DNA from: Bifidobacterium catenulatum DSM 16992 = JCM 1194 = LMG 11043
GTDB taxonomy: Bacteria > Actinomycetota > Actinomycetes > Actinomycetales > Bifidobacteriaceae
DNA: 64,000 nucleotides
Assembly (NCBI RefSeq): GCF_001025195.1
Contig: NZ_AP012325.1
Span: forward strand, 1,364,001 to 1,428,000
Reading direction: 5' to 3'
Shown: positions 1-10,259 of the stretch, piece by piece
Layout of the letters: each line of letters starts with the position of its first letter
Numbering within the stretch: position 1 is the first letter of the stretch
Made by a program: the position numbers and the translations under genes
The notes under the pieces: generated by a model
Seen by the model: only the letters and a program-made list of their open reading frames with translations
Told to the model about the DNA's origin: nothing
Databases searched by the model: none

Positions 1-278
1 CGTCCAAACGTGTGTCCATCGCGCAGGTGCTTGAGGCAGGTCTGCTTATTCCCGGCGAGACGCTGGTGTGGGATCGGCCTCGCAAGGGCGAACGTTGGGT
101 GGCGACCGTCACCGCGGAAGGCAAGCTGCGCATGGATGACGGCAACGAATATTCCACGCCGACCGCGGCCGCACGCGCCGTCGGCGGCAGTTCGGCGGGA
201 TTGACCGTATGGAAACGCACGTCGAACGGCCAAAAGCTCAGCGACGTGTGGAAGACCTATCGTCTGCGCACACGCTGA
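1..278 (+). CDS. C-terminal end of a RAMA-domain (DUF4357-like) protein, cut by the window edge
   Basis: The frame is open back to the first base, so the start lies outside the window; the internal GTG at 12 is not the likely start. About 90 residues are visible. They resemble the RAMA (restriction adenine-methylase-associated) fold: a WVATVTAEGKLRMDDG strand pair, then a Ser/Thr-Pro helix region (YSTPTAAARAVGG), then VWKR and LSDVW. Such domains usually sit at the C-terminus of proteins linked to restriction or DNA-modification systems, or of GmrSD/DUF262-like proteins. The main catalytic part is not visible, so the protein's function cannot be assigned. The gene ends at TGA 276-278 and is separated by 114 bases from the ABC operon on the same strand. 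Confidence 0.55.
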   Translation, partial: SKRVSIAQVLEAGLLIPGETLVWDRPRKGERWVATVTAEGKLRMDDGNEYSTPTAAARAVGGSSAGLTVWKRTSNGQKLSDVWKTYRLRTR

Positions 279-392
279 GGCCGGTGTCCGTTGGCCGCTT
301 GCGTGGGTTTGCCATTGGCCATCGGAGAGAATGGAATCATCATCGAACAACGACCGCCATCGTCGGTGGAACATGTGAGGTAAGGAGTTGCT

Positions 393-1391
393 ATGAACGG
401 GCATATGGAACGCGTCACTGATGAGCGTTTCGGCAGCGCGGTCAAGGTGTCGAAGCTGGTCAAACGGTATGGAGATATGCTTGCGCTTGACTATTTCGAC
501 CTTGACGTGCGTGAAGATGAGATTTTCGGTTTGCTTGGCCCGAATGGTTCAGGCAAGACCACTGCGATCAATTGCATTCTCGCGTTGCTCACGTTCGATG
601 AGGGCACGGTGCGCGTGTTCGGCGAACCGATAGGCCCGACCAGTTATGCGCTGAAACGTCGCATTGGCATTGTGCCTCAGAATGTTGCCGTGTTCAACGA
701 GCTGACTGTTGAGGAGAATATCGATTATTTCTGCTCATTGTATGTTCCCGACAGGGCTCGTCGCCATGCGATGGTTGAGGATGCGCTGGATTTCGTGGGC
801 TTGCGCGATTACCGCAAGTTCCGTCCGTCGAAACTGTCGGGAGGTTTGCTTCGCCGATTGAACATCGCATGCGGTGTGGCGCATAAGCCGGATCTGATTT
901 TCTTCGACGAGCCGACCGTTGCCGTCGACCCGCAAAGCCGCAATGCGATTCTGGAAGGCATTCAGCGGCTTAACCGCGAAGGCGCGACGGTGATTTACAC
1001 GAGCCACTACATGGAGGAGGTCGAACAGATCTGCGACCGCATCCTCATCATGGACCACGGCAGGCATCTGGCATTAGGCACTGCCGACGAGTTGAAGACG
1101 ATGATTGACACCGGCGAACGTATCAACGTGGAAACCGATGACTTGGGCGGTACTCACGATGAGCCCGGCACAAGGAAGACGTTGGAAGAGCTGAGAGCGC
1201 TGCCATGTGTGGTCGGCGCCGATTATGACGGTCACGAATTGACGGTGCGTTGCCGCAGAGGCGATCACAATCTTCTTGACGTACTGACGTTGCTGAAAAC
1301 CAACGGCACGAATATCGGACATCTTTCCTCCCGGCAACCGACGCTGAACGACGTGTTCCTCGAGCTGACCGGCACCGCGTTGCGCGACTAA
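393..1391 (+). CDS. ABC-2 exporter, ATP-binding subunit
   Basis: Cytoplasmic ATPase of an ABC-2 (drug, lipid or peptide export) transporter, 332 residues. Visible motifs in order: Walker A GPNGSGKTT at about 49-57, Q-loop Gln at about 96, signature LSGG at about 148-151, Walker B LIFFDEP at about 168-174 and switch His at about 205. The C-terminal 100 residues form the extra domain common in CcmA/DrrA-type subunits. AAGGAG at 382-387 fixes the ATG at 393. It is followed 30 bases later by two ABC-2 permease genes, which together make a complete exporter. The substrate cannot be read from the sequence. No dedicated regulator precedes the operon; the AraC gene downstream is on the opposite strand. 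Confidence 0.9.
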   Translation: MNGHMERVTDERFGSAVKVSKLVKRYGDMLALDYFDLDVREDEIFGLLGPNGSGKTTAINCILALLTFDEGTVRVFGEPIGPTSYALKRRIGIVPQNVAVFNELTVEENIDYFCSLYVPDRARRHAMVEDALDFVGLRDYRKFRPSKLSGGLLRRLNIACGVAHKPDLIFFDEPTVAVDPQSRNAILEGIQRLNREGATVIYTSHYMEEVEQICDRILIMDHGRHLALGTADELKTMIDTGERINVETDDLGGTHDEPGTRKTLEELRALPCVVGADYDGHELTVRCRRGDHNLLDVLTLLKTNGTNIGHLSSRQPTLNDVFLELTGTALRD

Positions 1392-1421
1392 TGGAAACCA
1401 TAATCTGAAAGGTCTGTCATT

Positions 1422-2666
1422 ATGCTGCAGACACTGCTGGTCAATCTGAAACTTCATTTCAGGGAAAAGTCGCAACTATTCTGGCTGTTCGCTTTTCCCA
1501 TCATTCTGGCGACCATGTTCAACGGCATGTTCGGCAATATCGCAGAAAGTTACGAATTGCGCACGATCGATGTCGTCGTGGTCGATAATGACGATTGGCG
1601 TGCCTCCCCTGGCGCGCAAACGTTAGTTGACGGCATTTCGTCCGACGCCAACGGCGATTATGAAAAGGCCGATAGTGATGATGGTGCCATGCCGAAGCTC
1701 ATCACGGCCACGAAAACCAGCTCAGTGCAGGCCGCGAATCAGCTGCTTTCCGATGGGAAGGCGCAAGGCGCGCTATCAGTCGACGGCGAAGGGAAACTGC
1801 AGTTGGCCATTTCGCAGGCCATGCAATCGTCCGTCACGGATGTGATGGCATCAAGCGGCAGTTTGGACATTTCCCTGACAGTATTGGGCAATATCGTGGA
1901 CTTGTACAATCGCAACACCAACGTGGTGGTCAATACCGCGCAGCATAATCCGTCGGCTTTGCTGGACGACGCATTCACCGGCAGTATCGGATCGTCAAGC
2001 GGGTTCACGAAAGAAATCCAGTTGACGAATTTCAAACCGAGCAGCACCGCACGCTACTATTACGCGCTGCTTGGCATGGCTGCGATGATGGCCATGAGTT
2101 TCGCCGTGAATGCGGTGTCGATGGCGCAGGCGAATCTTTCGGCGCTTGGCATCCGACGTTCCGTCGCTCCCCTGCCGAAATTGCAGCAGTTGCTCGCCGG
2201 TTTCCTTTCCAGTTGGATCTGCTCGTTCCTGAGTCTGACTATGGCCATGCTGTACATCCGTTTCGGCTGTCAGATCTCCCTTGGCGGCCGTGAATGGGCA
2301 GGTTTGTGCGCATGTTTGATGGCATCGTTCGCCACGAGCGCGTTTGGCACGTTAATCGGCGCATTGCCGGGTATTCCCACAGGTGCCAAGCAGGGATTGT
2401 GTACGGCCCTGGCTTGCATCCTTTCACTGTTTTCCGGTTTGTATGGTTCGTTCGCCATGGATCTGAGCGATCAGATAGCGCAGCACGCGCCCATATTAAG
2501 CACATTAAATCCGGCACAGCAGGTAACGAACCTGTTCTACGACATTCTGTATTACGACAGTTTCCAGCCGTTCCTCACCACGGTGGGCGTGCTGGCTGCA
2601 ATGAGCTTGGTCTGGCTTGCTGTGACGACCGTTCTGCTGAGGAGGCAGCGTTATGAACACCTGTAA
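1422..2666 (+). CDS. ABC-2 exporter permease (first of two)
   Basis: Integral membrane permease of 414 residues. The architecture is that of the ABC-2 family (YhgE/YadH-like): one N-terminal membrane helix at about 20-40, a large outside domain of about 170 residues, and a cluster of membrane helices from about residue 208 to the C-terminus, ending in a basic RRQRYEHL tail. It should pair with the next permease and the ATPase upstream. The 3' end overlaps the following gene by 14 bases, indicating translational coupling. The exported substrate is unknown; lipids, antimicrobial peptides and drugs are all possible for this family. Confidence 0.85.
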   Translation: MLQTLLVNLKLHFREKSQLFWLFAFPIILATMFNGMFGNIAESYELRTIDVVVVDNDDWRASPGAQTLVDGISSDANGDYEKADSDDGAMPKLITATKTSSVQAANQLLSDGKAQGALSVDGEGKLQLAISQAMQSSVTDVMASSGSLDISLTVLGNIVDLYNRNTNVVVNTAQHNPSALLDDAFTGSIGSSSGFTKEIQLTNFKPSSTARYYYALLGMAAMMAMSFAVNAVSMAQANLSALGIRRSVAPLPKLQQLLAGFLSSWICSFLSLTMAMLYIRFGCQISLGGREWAGLCACLMASFATSAFGTLIGALPGIPTGAKQGLCTALACILSLFSGLYGSFAMDLSDQIAQHAPILSTLNPAQQVTNLFYDILYYDSFQPFLTTVGVLAAMSLVWLAVTTVLLRRQRYEHL

Positions 2667-3942
2667 AGCCGCGATGCGCATTCTCAAGGCGCGCAAATTG
2701 TATGTGATCATCTACTTGGTGCTGATCGGCACAATGATGTTCTCCCTCAGCTGGCAGATCATGCGAGGCTCCTCAGCTGCCGGAGCATCGACGTATGAGC
2801 CGAAACCAGCCCGCATCGCAGTGATCGACCGTGATAATAACGCTGAGCATGTGACGGAATCGTTGCGTTCCTATCTTGCCTTGGATGGTGAGATAGTCGA
2901 CATTGACGACGATTCCGTATCATTGCAGCAGGCTGTCGCATCGAATTATGTTGATTTGATCGCGATCGTACCAGAAGGTTTCGCCGAACAGTATTTACAG
3001 TACGCGGACGGCTGCACGGATACGCAGCCAACCATCGATACTGTGGTCAGCTATGCTTCCGGGGCTGGATCCCTGGCTCAGCTGGAAGTCAACGAATTCC
3101 TTTCTTTGACGCGTACCTCCTATCTTGGTCTGCCGCAATCGCAACGTGAACTCGGCACCGCCATGACAACGGTGTTGAATGTTGCCAACGACGATACGAA
3201 ACAATCGCATATCGCCGTGGTGCCTTCGTCTTCCAAAGATGAAAACACAGCCACGCTGGGTTCGCCGGTATTCGCGAGCACGATCAAAACCGGCCTGTAT
3301 CCGCTGCTGCTGGTCATGCCGGTATGCACGTTCTTGGTGGTCAGCACGTTCAACGACAGTGAGATCAGGCGCAGACTCTACTCGTCGCCCGCACGCACGG
3401 TATCGTTGGAAGCGCAGCAAATGTTGACATGCGGAGCGTTCGGCCTGCTGGTATGCGTGGCCTACACTGCGGTGACGTTCCTGCTGATGATGTTGGCCAG
3501 AGTCTCCCTTGACGGGCTCACCATCATGAATGTCGGACTGTCATTCGTGTCGCTGCTGACTTACACGTTCATGGCGATCGCATGCGGCTTTCTGCTGGGA
3601 TCGGCAGGCTTCAACGAAATGGCGACGAATGGCTTCGTCAACGTGTTCGCTCTGCTGGTCATGTTCACCTCCGGCATGGCATTTCCTGTGGACATGATGC
3701 CGGATCCCATGATCACCATCGGTAAGCTGTTGCCTGGATGGTGGTTCTGCACGTCAATCGATCAGGTGTTCGGCATTGGCACCGCAGCATCCACCGGCGT
3801 GAATATCGGACTATGGGCATCATCCATTGGCTTGGTGGCACTGTTCGAAGTGACTTTTATCTGTCTTGGCCTCACTTTTGGACGCATTCGACGCACAAGG
3901 CCAACACTCGCCTCCCCCGCTACCACACAACTCGCCAAATAA
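2653..3942 (+). CDS. ABC-2 exporter permease (second of two)
   Basis: Second membrane subunit, 429 residues, with the same layout as its neighbour: helix at about 15-35, outside domain of about 180 residues, then six or so hydrophobic segments from about residue 215 on (for example GLYPLLLVMPVCTFLVV). The GGAGGCAGCGTT stretch before ATG 2653 lies inside the upstream gene and acts as ribosome binding site. The two permeases probably form a heterodimer driven by the ATPase encoded at 393. The operon ends here; a 13-base inverted repeat shared with the end of the opposing araC-type gene follows. Confidence 0.85.
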   Translation: MNTCKAAMRILKARKLYVIIYLVLIGTMMFSLSWQIMRGSSAAGASTYEPKPARIAVIDRDNNAEHVTESLRSYLALDGEIVDIDDDSVSLQQAVASNYVDLIAIVPEGFAEQYLQYADGCTDTQPTIDTVVSYASGAGSLAQLEVNEFLSLTRTSYLGLPQSQRELGTAMTTVLNVANDDTKQSHIAVVPSSSKDENTATLGSPVFASTIKTGLYPLLLVMPVCTFLVVSTFNDSEIRRRLYSSPARTVSLEAQQMLTCGAFGLLVCVAYTAVTFLLMMLARVSLDGLTIMNVGLSFVSLLTYTFMAIACGFLLGSAGFNEMATNGFVNVFALLVMFTSGMAFPVDMMPDPMITIGKLLPGWWFCTSIDQVFGIGTAASTGVNIGLWASSIGLVALFEVTFICLGLTFGRIRRTRPTLASPATTQLAK

Positions 3943-3990
3943 CATAGGCAATCACATATGTCTTCAGCATTGCGCTGATCACGTACCCCG

Positions 3991-4042
3991 TCGGCCTACC
4001 GCAAAAACGCGTTTATCTGCGCATGCTTCTGCGGTAGGCCGA
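3991..4042. terminator. Convergent hairpin overlapping the 3' end of the AraC-type gene
   Basis: Perfect 13-base arms TCGGCCTACCGCA (3991-4003) and TGCGGTAGGCCGA (4030-4042) separated by 26 bases. The right arm lies inside the coding end of the minus-strand regulator (stop at 4013). It lies between two convergent transcription units and may stop both. There is no clear T-run. Confidence 0.45.
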
Positions 4043-5080
4043 TGGCGTAACATGCATATATCGTTGAAACACTCGCGCAAAAAACGACGAACGTGAGAAT
4101 CCCACCCGCACCGCAATCTCCGCAACCGGCAATTGCGTGGTCGCCAGCAATTCAGCGCCAGCGCGAACGCGCACATCATTCACAAACTCAATCGGCGACT
4201 GCCCAACCATGTTGTGAAACAACACCGCGCATTGCGTGCGTCCCACACACCCCGCAGCAGCAATCTGCGCCAACGTAACCCGTTGATGATAATGCTGTTG
4301 CACATAATCAATCATGCTGCGCAACGCGGCAATTTTCGCCTCATCAACGCCACCAACATGAGAACCATCCCCTTCTCGTTCCTCCGCAAACGCCGTCAAT
4401 GCTCGTACCATGGCATAGAAACAACTCAGTACAGTCAACGATTCACTATCGGACCACAGCTTTCTATACAGCATGTCAACCGGTTCGGATGAAACGAATT
4501 CAGAAGAAACCGGACCAGACAACGCCGGATGTTCGTTGCATGTCGAACAGCCGAATTTCGCGCGATGGATTCGTCTGATGCCGTCAACCAGCGCATTACC
4601 ATATTCACTGTCGGCATCGAACACGATATATGGCATTGATGAATCCGTCAGAATCGGCGCTATGAATCGTTCGTATACCGCATTGGGCGCGCCCATTCGC
4701 GTGGGATTGAGCAATGTGCATGAGAATTCGCATTCCGCATTGTCTTTGGTGAAACCGTAATGCAGTTGTCGCGAGTTAACGAATATGCCTTGCCCTTCAT
4801 CGAGGCGGATTGTTTCGCCATTCACGAAATACCACATATGGCCGCGCATAATGTAAGTGAATTCGAAATCGATATGCCAATGGCATTCCGCACGCATGTT
4901 CGGATATTGGCTCAATAACGAATGCTCGGTGAATGAGAAGAACATCGGAGCGTCGTATTGCACCATTTCCGCACCATTGGGCAAACGTCCCCATCCAGTG
5001 ATCGGCATGCATACACAAGAAACGTTCAAACCGCCTGTTGCCGCGCTTTCTGCTTGCGTCACGGTCATGTCGCATGCCAT
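4013..5080 (-). CDS. AraC-family transcriptional regulator
   Basis: DNA-binding regulator of about 355 residues. The N-terminal half has a cupin-like sensing domain (FEFTYIMRGHMWYFVNGE, then RLDEGQGIFVNSRQLHYGF), as in sugar-responsive AraC proteins. The C-terminal 100 residues carry the double helix-turn-helix (LAQIAAAGCVGRTQCAVLFH, then PVAEIAVRVGFSRSSFFARV) ending TPSAYRRSMRR. The frame is open up to 5233, but GGTGA ahead of the ATG at 5080 makes MACDMTVTQ the better start and leaves a divergent intergenic region before the acetyltransferase. It may control that acetyltransferase gene; this is inferred from position only. The ligand is unknown. Confidence 0.8.
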   Translation of the reverse strand: MACDMTVTQAESAATGGLNVSCVCMPITGWGRLPNGAEMVQYDAPMFFSFTEHSLLSQYPNMRAECHWHIDFEFTYIMRGHMWYFVNGETIRLDEGQGIFVNSRQLHYGFTKDNAECEFSCTLLNPTRMGAPNAVYERFIAPILTDSSMPYIVFDADSEYGNALVDGIRRIHRAKFGCSTCNEHPALSGPVSSEFVSSEPVDMLYRKLWSDSESLTVLSCFYAMVRALTAFAEEREGDGSHVGGVDEAKIAALRSMIDYVQQHYHQRVTLAQIAAAGCVGRTQCAVLFHNMVGQSPIEFVNDVRVRAGAELLATTQLPVAEIAVRVGFSRSSFFARVFQRYMHVTPSAYRRSMRR

Positions 5081-5257
5081 ATCATTCACCACTGTATTCC
5101 ACCATTTCGGTAAATAATGCAAATTCTGGGAACGATAATACAGGCAGATACTGTGTTGCCGGGCAATCGTGCCATTGAATGATATGCGTAAGACCATTAT
5201 TGACCAGAAGGGGCGTGCGGCATGCTGTCGCACGACTCATAACACAGGAGCATTACC

Positions 5258-5902
5258 ATGGCAGATACTGCAAAGCAGCCAGCGGCAGATGAGTGGGAGC
5301 GCATGCTCTCCGGTGAACTGTATGTGGCCGATAGTCCACAACAGCATGCGAATATGCGCAAACGTCGCTTGGTGCAGGCCATCAACACATCCAAGTACGA
5401 CGCGTTCAAGGAACGTGACGAGCTGTTTCACGAATTGTTCGGTGCCTTTGGAGAAGGCGGATTCGTAGAGCCACCGTTCAATTGCGATTATGGATGCAAC
5501 ACGTTCATCGGCAAGAATTTCTATGCCAATATGGATTGCATTTTCCTTGATGTGGCACGCATCACCATCGGCGACCGCGTTTTTTTCGGACCTCGCGTGA
5601 GCCTGTACACGCCGTATCATCCGATTGATGCGGCCGTACGTTCCTCTGGGCCGGAAGGTGCACGCCCGATCACCATCGGCAATGATGTCTGGTTCGGCGG
5701 CAATGTGGTGGTCGGTCCCGGCATTACCATCGGTGATGATGTAGTGATCGGCGCGGGATCGGTAGTGGTCAAGGATATCCCTTCACATTCGGTGGCAGTC
5801 GGCAATCCATGCCACGTGATCCGTGAGATCACCGATGCCGACCGCGAATATTGGGAAGGCAAGGCAGCGGAATATCACGCTTGGAAGGATTCGATTCAGT
5901 AA
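5258..5902 (+). CDS. Maltose/galactoside O-acetyltransferase (hexapeptide family)
   Basis: Acetyl-CoA-dependent sugar O-acetyltransferase of 214 residues, the normal length for Maa/LacA/NodL enzymes. The N-terminal Maa helix domain (EWERMLSGELYVADSP) precedes a left-handed beta-helix of hexapeptide repeats (ITIGNDVWFGGNVVVGPGITIGDD broken over the repeats). The catalytic His is in YTPYHPID at about residue 121. AGGAG at 5249-5253 supports ATG 5258. It sits divergently from the AraC-type regulator. Its role is probably acetylation of non-metabolised sugars for disposal; the natural substrate is not shown by the sequence. Confidence 0.85.
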   Translation: MADTAKQPAADEWERMLSGELYVADSPQQHANMRKRRLVQAINTSKYDAFKERDELFHELFGAFGEGGFVEPPFNCDYGCNTFIGKNFYANMDCIFLDVARITIGDRVFFGPRVSLYTPYHPIDAAVRSSGPEGARPITIGNDVWFGGNVVVGPGITIGDDVVIGAGSVVVKDIPSHSVAVGNPCHVIREITDADREYWEGKAAEYHAWKDSIQ

Positions 5903-6019
5903 ATCGTTAGTTCACGCACCACAATTTCACTCGGGTACGGGCATTGGCTATCATCGCCCACACCCCATCAATGTATTTCTCGTACATTTCCTACACGCAC
6001 CAACCATCCTCACATCATC

Positions 6020-7399
6020 ATGCAATCTTCCATCACTTTGCGCGAGTTTCTTCGACAGACGTTGACGCTCGCCCTGCCCATCGCGTTTCAACAACTCATG
6101 CTGGCGCTGTCATCGTGCGCCGACACTCTTATGCTGACGAACGTTGGTCAAAACGAGCTGTCGGCAGTGTCTCTTGCCACGCAGTTCCAGTTCATTTTCA
6201 GTTTGTGTCTTGCCGCGCTCACGCTTGGCATGAGTATTCTGGTGGCCCAGTATTGGGGTGCGGGCAACACGAATGCCGTCGAACGTGTATTGGCGTTCAT
6301 CATGCTGTATGCCGGCGGATTGTCGCTGGTGTTTTTCGCATTGACGCTACTCATTCCGGAAACGTTGATGTCGATTATGACGAACGACATAACGCTGATT
6401 GCCATCGGCTCACAGTATTTGCGGGTTTCGTCGGTTTCGTACCTGTTCATCGGTTTGTCGCAGATGTATTTGTGTCTGATGAAGAATGTGGGTGCGGCGG
6501 TCACCGGAATGACGATAAGCACGGTTGGCGTGATCGTGCATGTTGCGCTGAACGCGGTGCTGATCTATGGTTGGTTCGGTTTACCTGCATTAGGTATTTT
6601 CGGTGCGGCAATTTCCACGGTGATTTCCCGAGCCATCGAACTGGTGTGGTCTGTGCTTGTAGCCAGCCGCAATGGTCGCCCACGTTTGCGGTTGTCGATG
6701 ATGCTGCATCCGGATGTGGTGTTGCAGAAGGATTTTTGGAAGTATAGTCTGCCCGTGCTTGGCAATGAGCTGGTTTGGGGTTGCGGTTTCACCATGTACA
6801 CCGTGATTATGGGTCATCTTGGTACGGATGCGGTGGCGGCCAATTCCATTGCGAATATCGTCAAGGATCTGTTGGTCTGTTTGAGTCTTGGCCTTGGCAA
6901 TGCGGGCGGCATTCTTGTCGGTAATCTGCTTGGCCGCAATGCTTTCAATCAGGCGAAGGTTATGGGCGATAGGCTCTGTGTACTGGTGGCGGCAGTTGGC
7001 GTTGGAACCGGCCTGTTGATTATCGCGGTACGTCCTTTGGCATTGCAATGGGCGGGATTGACGCCGCAGGCCACGCATTATCTGTCAATTATGCTGTTTA
7101 TCTGCGCCTATTATGCGGCATGCGGGTGCATGACCAATCTGACTATCGCCGGTATTTTCCCTGCCGGAGGCGATTCCCGGTTCGGACTTGTCTGCGATGC
7201 GATCGTTATGTGGCTGATTGTCGTACCGGTCGGTCTGTTGGCGGCTTTCGTGTGGAAGCTGCCGATATTGGCGGTCTATGCTTTGCTGAATACCGACGAA
7301 TGCATCAAGATGATTCCTGCTTTGCTGCATTATCGAAAGTATCGTTGGGTCAATAATGTGACGAGACAGACCAATTCCGCCGTAGTATCAAACGCATGA
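6020..7399 (+). CDS. MATE-family efflux transporter
   Basis: Multidrug and toxin extrusion (MATE/NorM-like) protein of 459 residues with about twelve hydrophobic helices. The conserved opening LALPIAFQQLMLALSSCAD is followed by TLMLTNVGQNELSAVSLA, and the second half repeats the pattern (YSLPVLGNELVWGCGF). It should exchange cations for organic substrates across the cytoplasmic membrane. No convincing ribosome binding site is visible before ATG 6020, so the transcript may be leaderless or the start may differ slightly. It converges with aconitase, with a strong shared terminator between them. Confidence 0.85.
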   Translation: MQSSITLREFLRQTLTLALPIAFQQLMLALSSCADTLMLTNVGQNELSAVSLATQFQFIFSLCLAALTLGMSILVAQYWGAGNTNAVERVLAFIMLYAGGLSLVFFALTLLIPETLMSIMTNDITLIAIGSQYLRVSSVSYLFIGLSQMYLCLMKNVGAAVTGMTISTVGVIVHVALNAVLIYGWFGLPALGIFGAAISTVISRAIELVWSVLVASRNGRPRLRLSMMLHPDVVLQKDFWKYSLPVLGNELVWGCGFTMYTVIMGHLGTDAVAANSIANIVKDLLVCLSLGLGNAGGILVGNLLGRNAFNQAKVMGDRLCVLVAAVGVGTGLLIIAVRPLALQWAGLTPQATHYLSIMLFICAYYAACGCMTNLTIAGIFPAGGDSRFGLVCDAIVMWLIVVPVGLLAAFVWKLPILAVYALLNTDECIKMIPALLHYRKYRWVNNVTRQTNSAVVSNA

Positions 7400-7411
7400 A
7401 AAACCGGTATC

Positions 7412-7460
7412 AACAAAGCCCGTGTCATACTGCATTGCATAGTGTGACACGGGCTTTGTT
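7412..7460. terminator. Bidirectional terminator between MATE and acnA genes
   Basis: Perfect 16-base arms AACAAAGCCCGTGTCA (7412-7427) and TGACACGGGCTTTGTT (7445-7460) with a 17-base loop. It lies between convergent genes and has A/T tails on both sides, so it can end both transcripts. Confidence 0.9.
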
Positions 7461-7487
7461 ATTTGCTGATCTCAATCATGTGATTAT

Positions 7488-10190
7488 TTATTTCATGAGA
7501 TTGCGCAGCACATACTGGAGGATGCCTCCGTTGCGGTAGTAGTCGGCCTCACCTGGGGTGTCGATGCGCACGACCGCGTCGAATTCGGTTGCGGAACCGT
7601 CTTCGTGGGTGGCAGTGACATGCACTGTCTTCGGAATAATGCCATTGTTGAGTTCTTCAACGCCGGCAATATCGTATGTTTCAGTACCGTCAAGGCCGAG
7701 GCTCTCATAGGATTCGCCTGCGGGGAACTGTAACGGCAGCACGCCCATGCCGATCAGGTTCGAACGGTGGATACGTTCGAAGCTTTCGGTGATAACGGCT
7801 TTGACGCCCAGCATGACGGTTCCCTTGGCGGCCCAATCACGTGAGGAGCCGGTGCCATATTCCTTACCGGCAAGTACCACCAGAGGCACATCGTGTTCGA
7901 TGTAGTCTCGGGACGCCTCGAAAATGGTGGTCGGCTTCTGGTCGAGGAAATCGTAGGTGAAACCGCCCGGAGTGACCTCTTCTCCCACGGACGCGAGCAA
8001 CTGGTTGCGCAGTCGGATATTGCCGAACGTGCCACGTACCATGACCTCATGGTTGCCTCGACGGGAACCATAGGAGTTGAAGTTCTTCGGTTCGACGCCG
8101 CGGTCGGTCAGGTATTTGCCAGCAGGACTGGAAGCTTTGAACGCGCCGGCCGGAGAAATATGGTCGGTGGTCACGGAATCACCGAGCAGCGCGAGCACGC
8201 GGGCGCCATGAATGTCTTCGACGGGATCCGGAGTGGCCTTCATGCCATCGAAGAACGTCTGCTTACGCACGTAGGTGGAATCCTCATTCCATGCGAACAG
8301 TTCGCCTTCAGGAACGTCAAGTCCTTTCCAACGACGGTCGCCTTCGAATACGGAAGCGTAATCCTTCAGGAACATCTCACGGCTGACGGTACCATCCACC
8401 ACGGAGGCGACTTCGCTATTGGTGGGCCAGATATCCTTCAGATACACATCATTGCCGTCCGAATCCTTGCCAAGCGACTGGGTTTCAAAATCAAAATCCA
8501 TGGTGCCTGCGAGCGCATAGGCGATGACGAGCGGCGGGGATGCCAGATAGTTCATCTTGACGTCCGGGCTGATGCGGCCTTCGAAATTGCTGTTGCCCGA
8601 CAGCACTGAGGTGACGGTCAGATCGTTGGCATTGATGGCTTCGGAGATTTCCGGCAGCAGCGGGCCGGAGTTGCCAATGCAGGTGGCGCAGCCGAAACCG
8701 ACCAGCTGGTAACCGAGCGCGTCGAGATCGTCTTGCAAGCCAGCCGCCTTAAGATAGTCGGCCACAACCTGGGAGCCCGGTGCGAGCGAGGTCTTGACCC
8801 ACGGCTTGGGCTTCAAACCCTTGGCATGAGCGTTGCGTGCAATCAGGCCGGCTGCGATCATCACGGACGGATTGGACGTATTCGTGCACGAGGTGATGGA
8901 TGCGATCGCCACATCACCGTTCGTGATGTCGAATTCGCCGCGGAAGTCCGTGGAAACGGCAACCGGCTCCTGCACGGTCTTGTCCGTTTCGTACGCGGGC
9001 AATGTTTCGGCGAATTTCGCTTTGGATTCAGACAGTTTGATGCGATCCTGCGGGCGCTTCGGGCCTGCGATCGACGGCACGACAGTACCGAGGTCGAGTT
9101 CCAGGTATTCGGAATACTGCGGTTCGACGTAGTTCGGATCGGTGGTGTCGCCCCACAGCTTGTTCGCCTTGGCATACGCTTCGACCAATGCGATCTGGTC
9201 TTCGGAACGGCCGGTCAAGCGCAGATAGTCGAGAGTGACGCCGTCGATCGGGAAAATGCCACAGGTGGAGCCGAATTCCGGCCCCATGTTGCCGATGGTG
9301 GCACGGTTGGCCAGCGGCACCGAGGCGATGCCGTCACCGTAGAATTCCACGAATTTGCCGACCACACCATGCTGACGAAGCATGTCAGTGATGGTCAGCA
9401 CCACGTCGGTGGCGGTGACGCCTTCGGGAATGGAACCAATGAGTTTGAAACCGACAACACGCGGCACCAGCATGGAGATCGGCTGGCCAAGCATGGCCGC
9501 TTCGGCTTCAATGCCGCCAACGCCCCAGCCGAGCACACCCAAGCCATTGACGGTGGTGGTGTGCGAGTCGGTGCCCACGCAGGAATCAAGGTAGGCAAGA
9601 GTCTTGTCACTGTTTTCTTCGACCTTGGTCATGATGACCTTGGCGAGATATTCGATATTGACCTGGTGGATGATACCCGTTCCCGGCGGTACCACGCGGA
9701 AGTTCTTGAATGCTTGCTGGCCCCAACGCAGGAACTGGTAACGTTCGCCGTTGCGCTGGTATTCGATGTCCATGTTTTGTTCGACCGCGTCGGCGATGCC
9801 GTACTTGTCAATCTGTACGGAATGGTCGATGACCATGTCGGACTGCACCTGCGGGTTGATGACCTCGGGGTCTCCCCCAAGATCCTTGACCGCATCACGC
9901 ATGGTGGCAAGATCCACAATGCAGGGCACGCCGGTGAAATCCTGCATGACCACGCGGGACGGGGTGAACTGGATCTCATGGCTCGGCTGTGCAGCCGGAT
10001 CCCAATCCAACAGTGCCTTGACATGATCATCCGTAATGTTGGCGCCATCGATGTTACGTACCAGGTTCTCGACGAGAACCTTCAACGAATACGGCAGATG
10101 ATCGATGCCCGGCAGATCTGCGATGCGGTAATATTCATAATCCTCGCCGTTCACCTTCAAGGTGTCGAGCTGGTCGTCGCGCACAGACAT
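7488..10190 (-). CDS. acnA: Aconitate hydratase
   Basis: Converts citrate to isocitrate in the cytoplasm; 900 residues, the full AcnA/IRP-type length. The three [4Fe-4S] cysteines are visible: C435 in [10 protein letters not shown] and C501/C504 in [13 protein letters not shown]. The substrate-binding region [21 protein letters not shown] at about 207-227 and the C-terminal swivel domain ([16 protein letters not shown]) are intact. GGAGGT just before ATG 10190 is a strong ribosome binding site. Bifidobacteria have only part of the citric acid cycle, so its likely role is supplying 2-oxoglutarate for glutamate synthesis. Its gene lies upstream of the terminator at 7412, and a P-type ATPase gene in the same direction precedes it. 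Confidence 0.97.
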   Translation of the reverse strand: MSVRDDQLDTLKVNGEDYEYYRIADLPGIDHLPYSLKVLVENLVRNIDGANITDDHVKALLDWDPAAQPSHEIQFTPSRVVMQDFTGVPCIVDLATMRDAVKDLGGDPEVINPQVQSDMVIDHSVQIDKYGIADAVEQNMDIEYQRNGERYQFLRWGQQAFKNFRVVPPGTGIIHQVNIEYLAKVIMTKVEENSDKTLAYLDSCVGTDSHTTTVNGLGVLGWGVGGIEAEAAMLGQPISMLVPRVVGFKLIGSIPEGVTATDVVLTITDMLRQHGVVGKFVEFYGDGIASVPLANRATIGNMGPEFGSTCGIFPIDGVTLDYLRLTGRSEDQIALVEAYAKANKLWGDTTDPNYVEPQYSEYLELDLGTVVPSIAGPKRPQDRIKLSESKAKFAETLPAYETDKTVQEPVAVSTDFRGEFDITNGDVAIASITSCTNTSNPSVMIAAGLIARNAHAKGLKPKPWVKTSLAPGSQVVADYLKAAGLQDDLDALGYQLVGFGCATCIGNSGPLLPEISEAINANDLTVTSVLSGNSNFEGRISPDVKMNYLASPPLVIAYALAGTMDFDFETQSLGKDSDGNDVYLKDIWPTNSEVASVVDGTVSREMFLKDYASVFEGDRRWKGLDVPEGELFAWNEDSTYVRKQTFFDGMKATPDPVEDIHGARVLALLGDSVTTDHISPAGAFKASSPAGKYLTDRGVEPKNFNSYGSRRGNHEVMVRGTFGNIRLRNQLLASVGEEVTPGGFTYDFLDQKPTTIFEASRDYIEHDVPLVVLAGKEYGTGSSRDWAAKGTVMLGVKAVITESFERIHRSNLIGMGVLPLQFPAGESYESLGLDGTETYDIAGVEELNNGIIPKTVHVTATHEDGSATEFDAVVRIDTPGEADYYRNGGILQYVLRNLMK

Positions 10191-10259
10191 GCTACCTCCG
10201 AGCTTCTTGGCTGTATAACACAGCTGATTATTCGTTGCCTACGATACAGCCAAGTTAAT

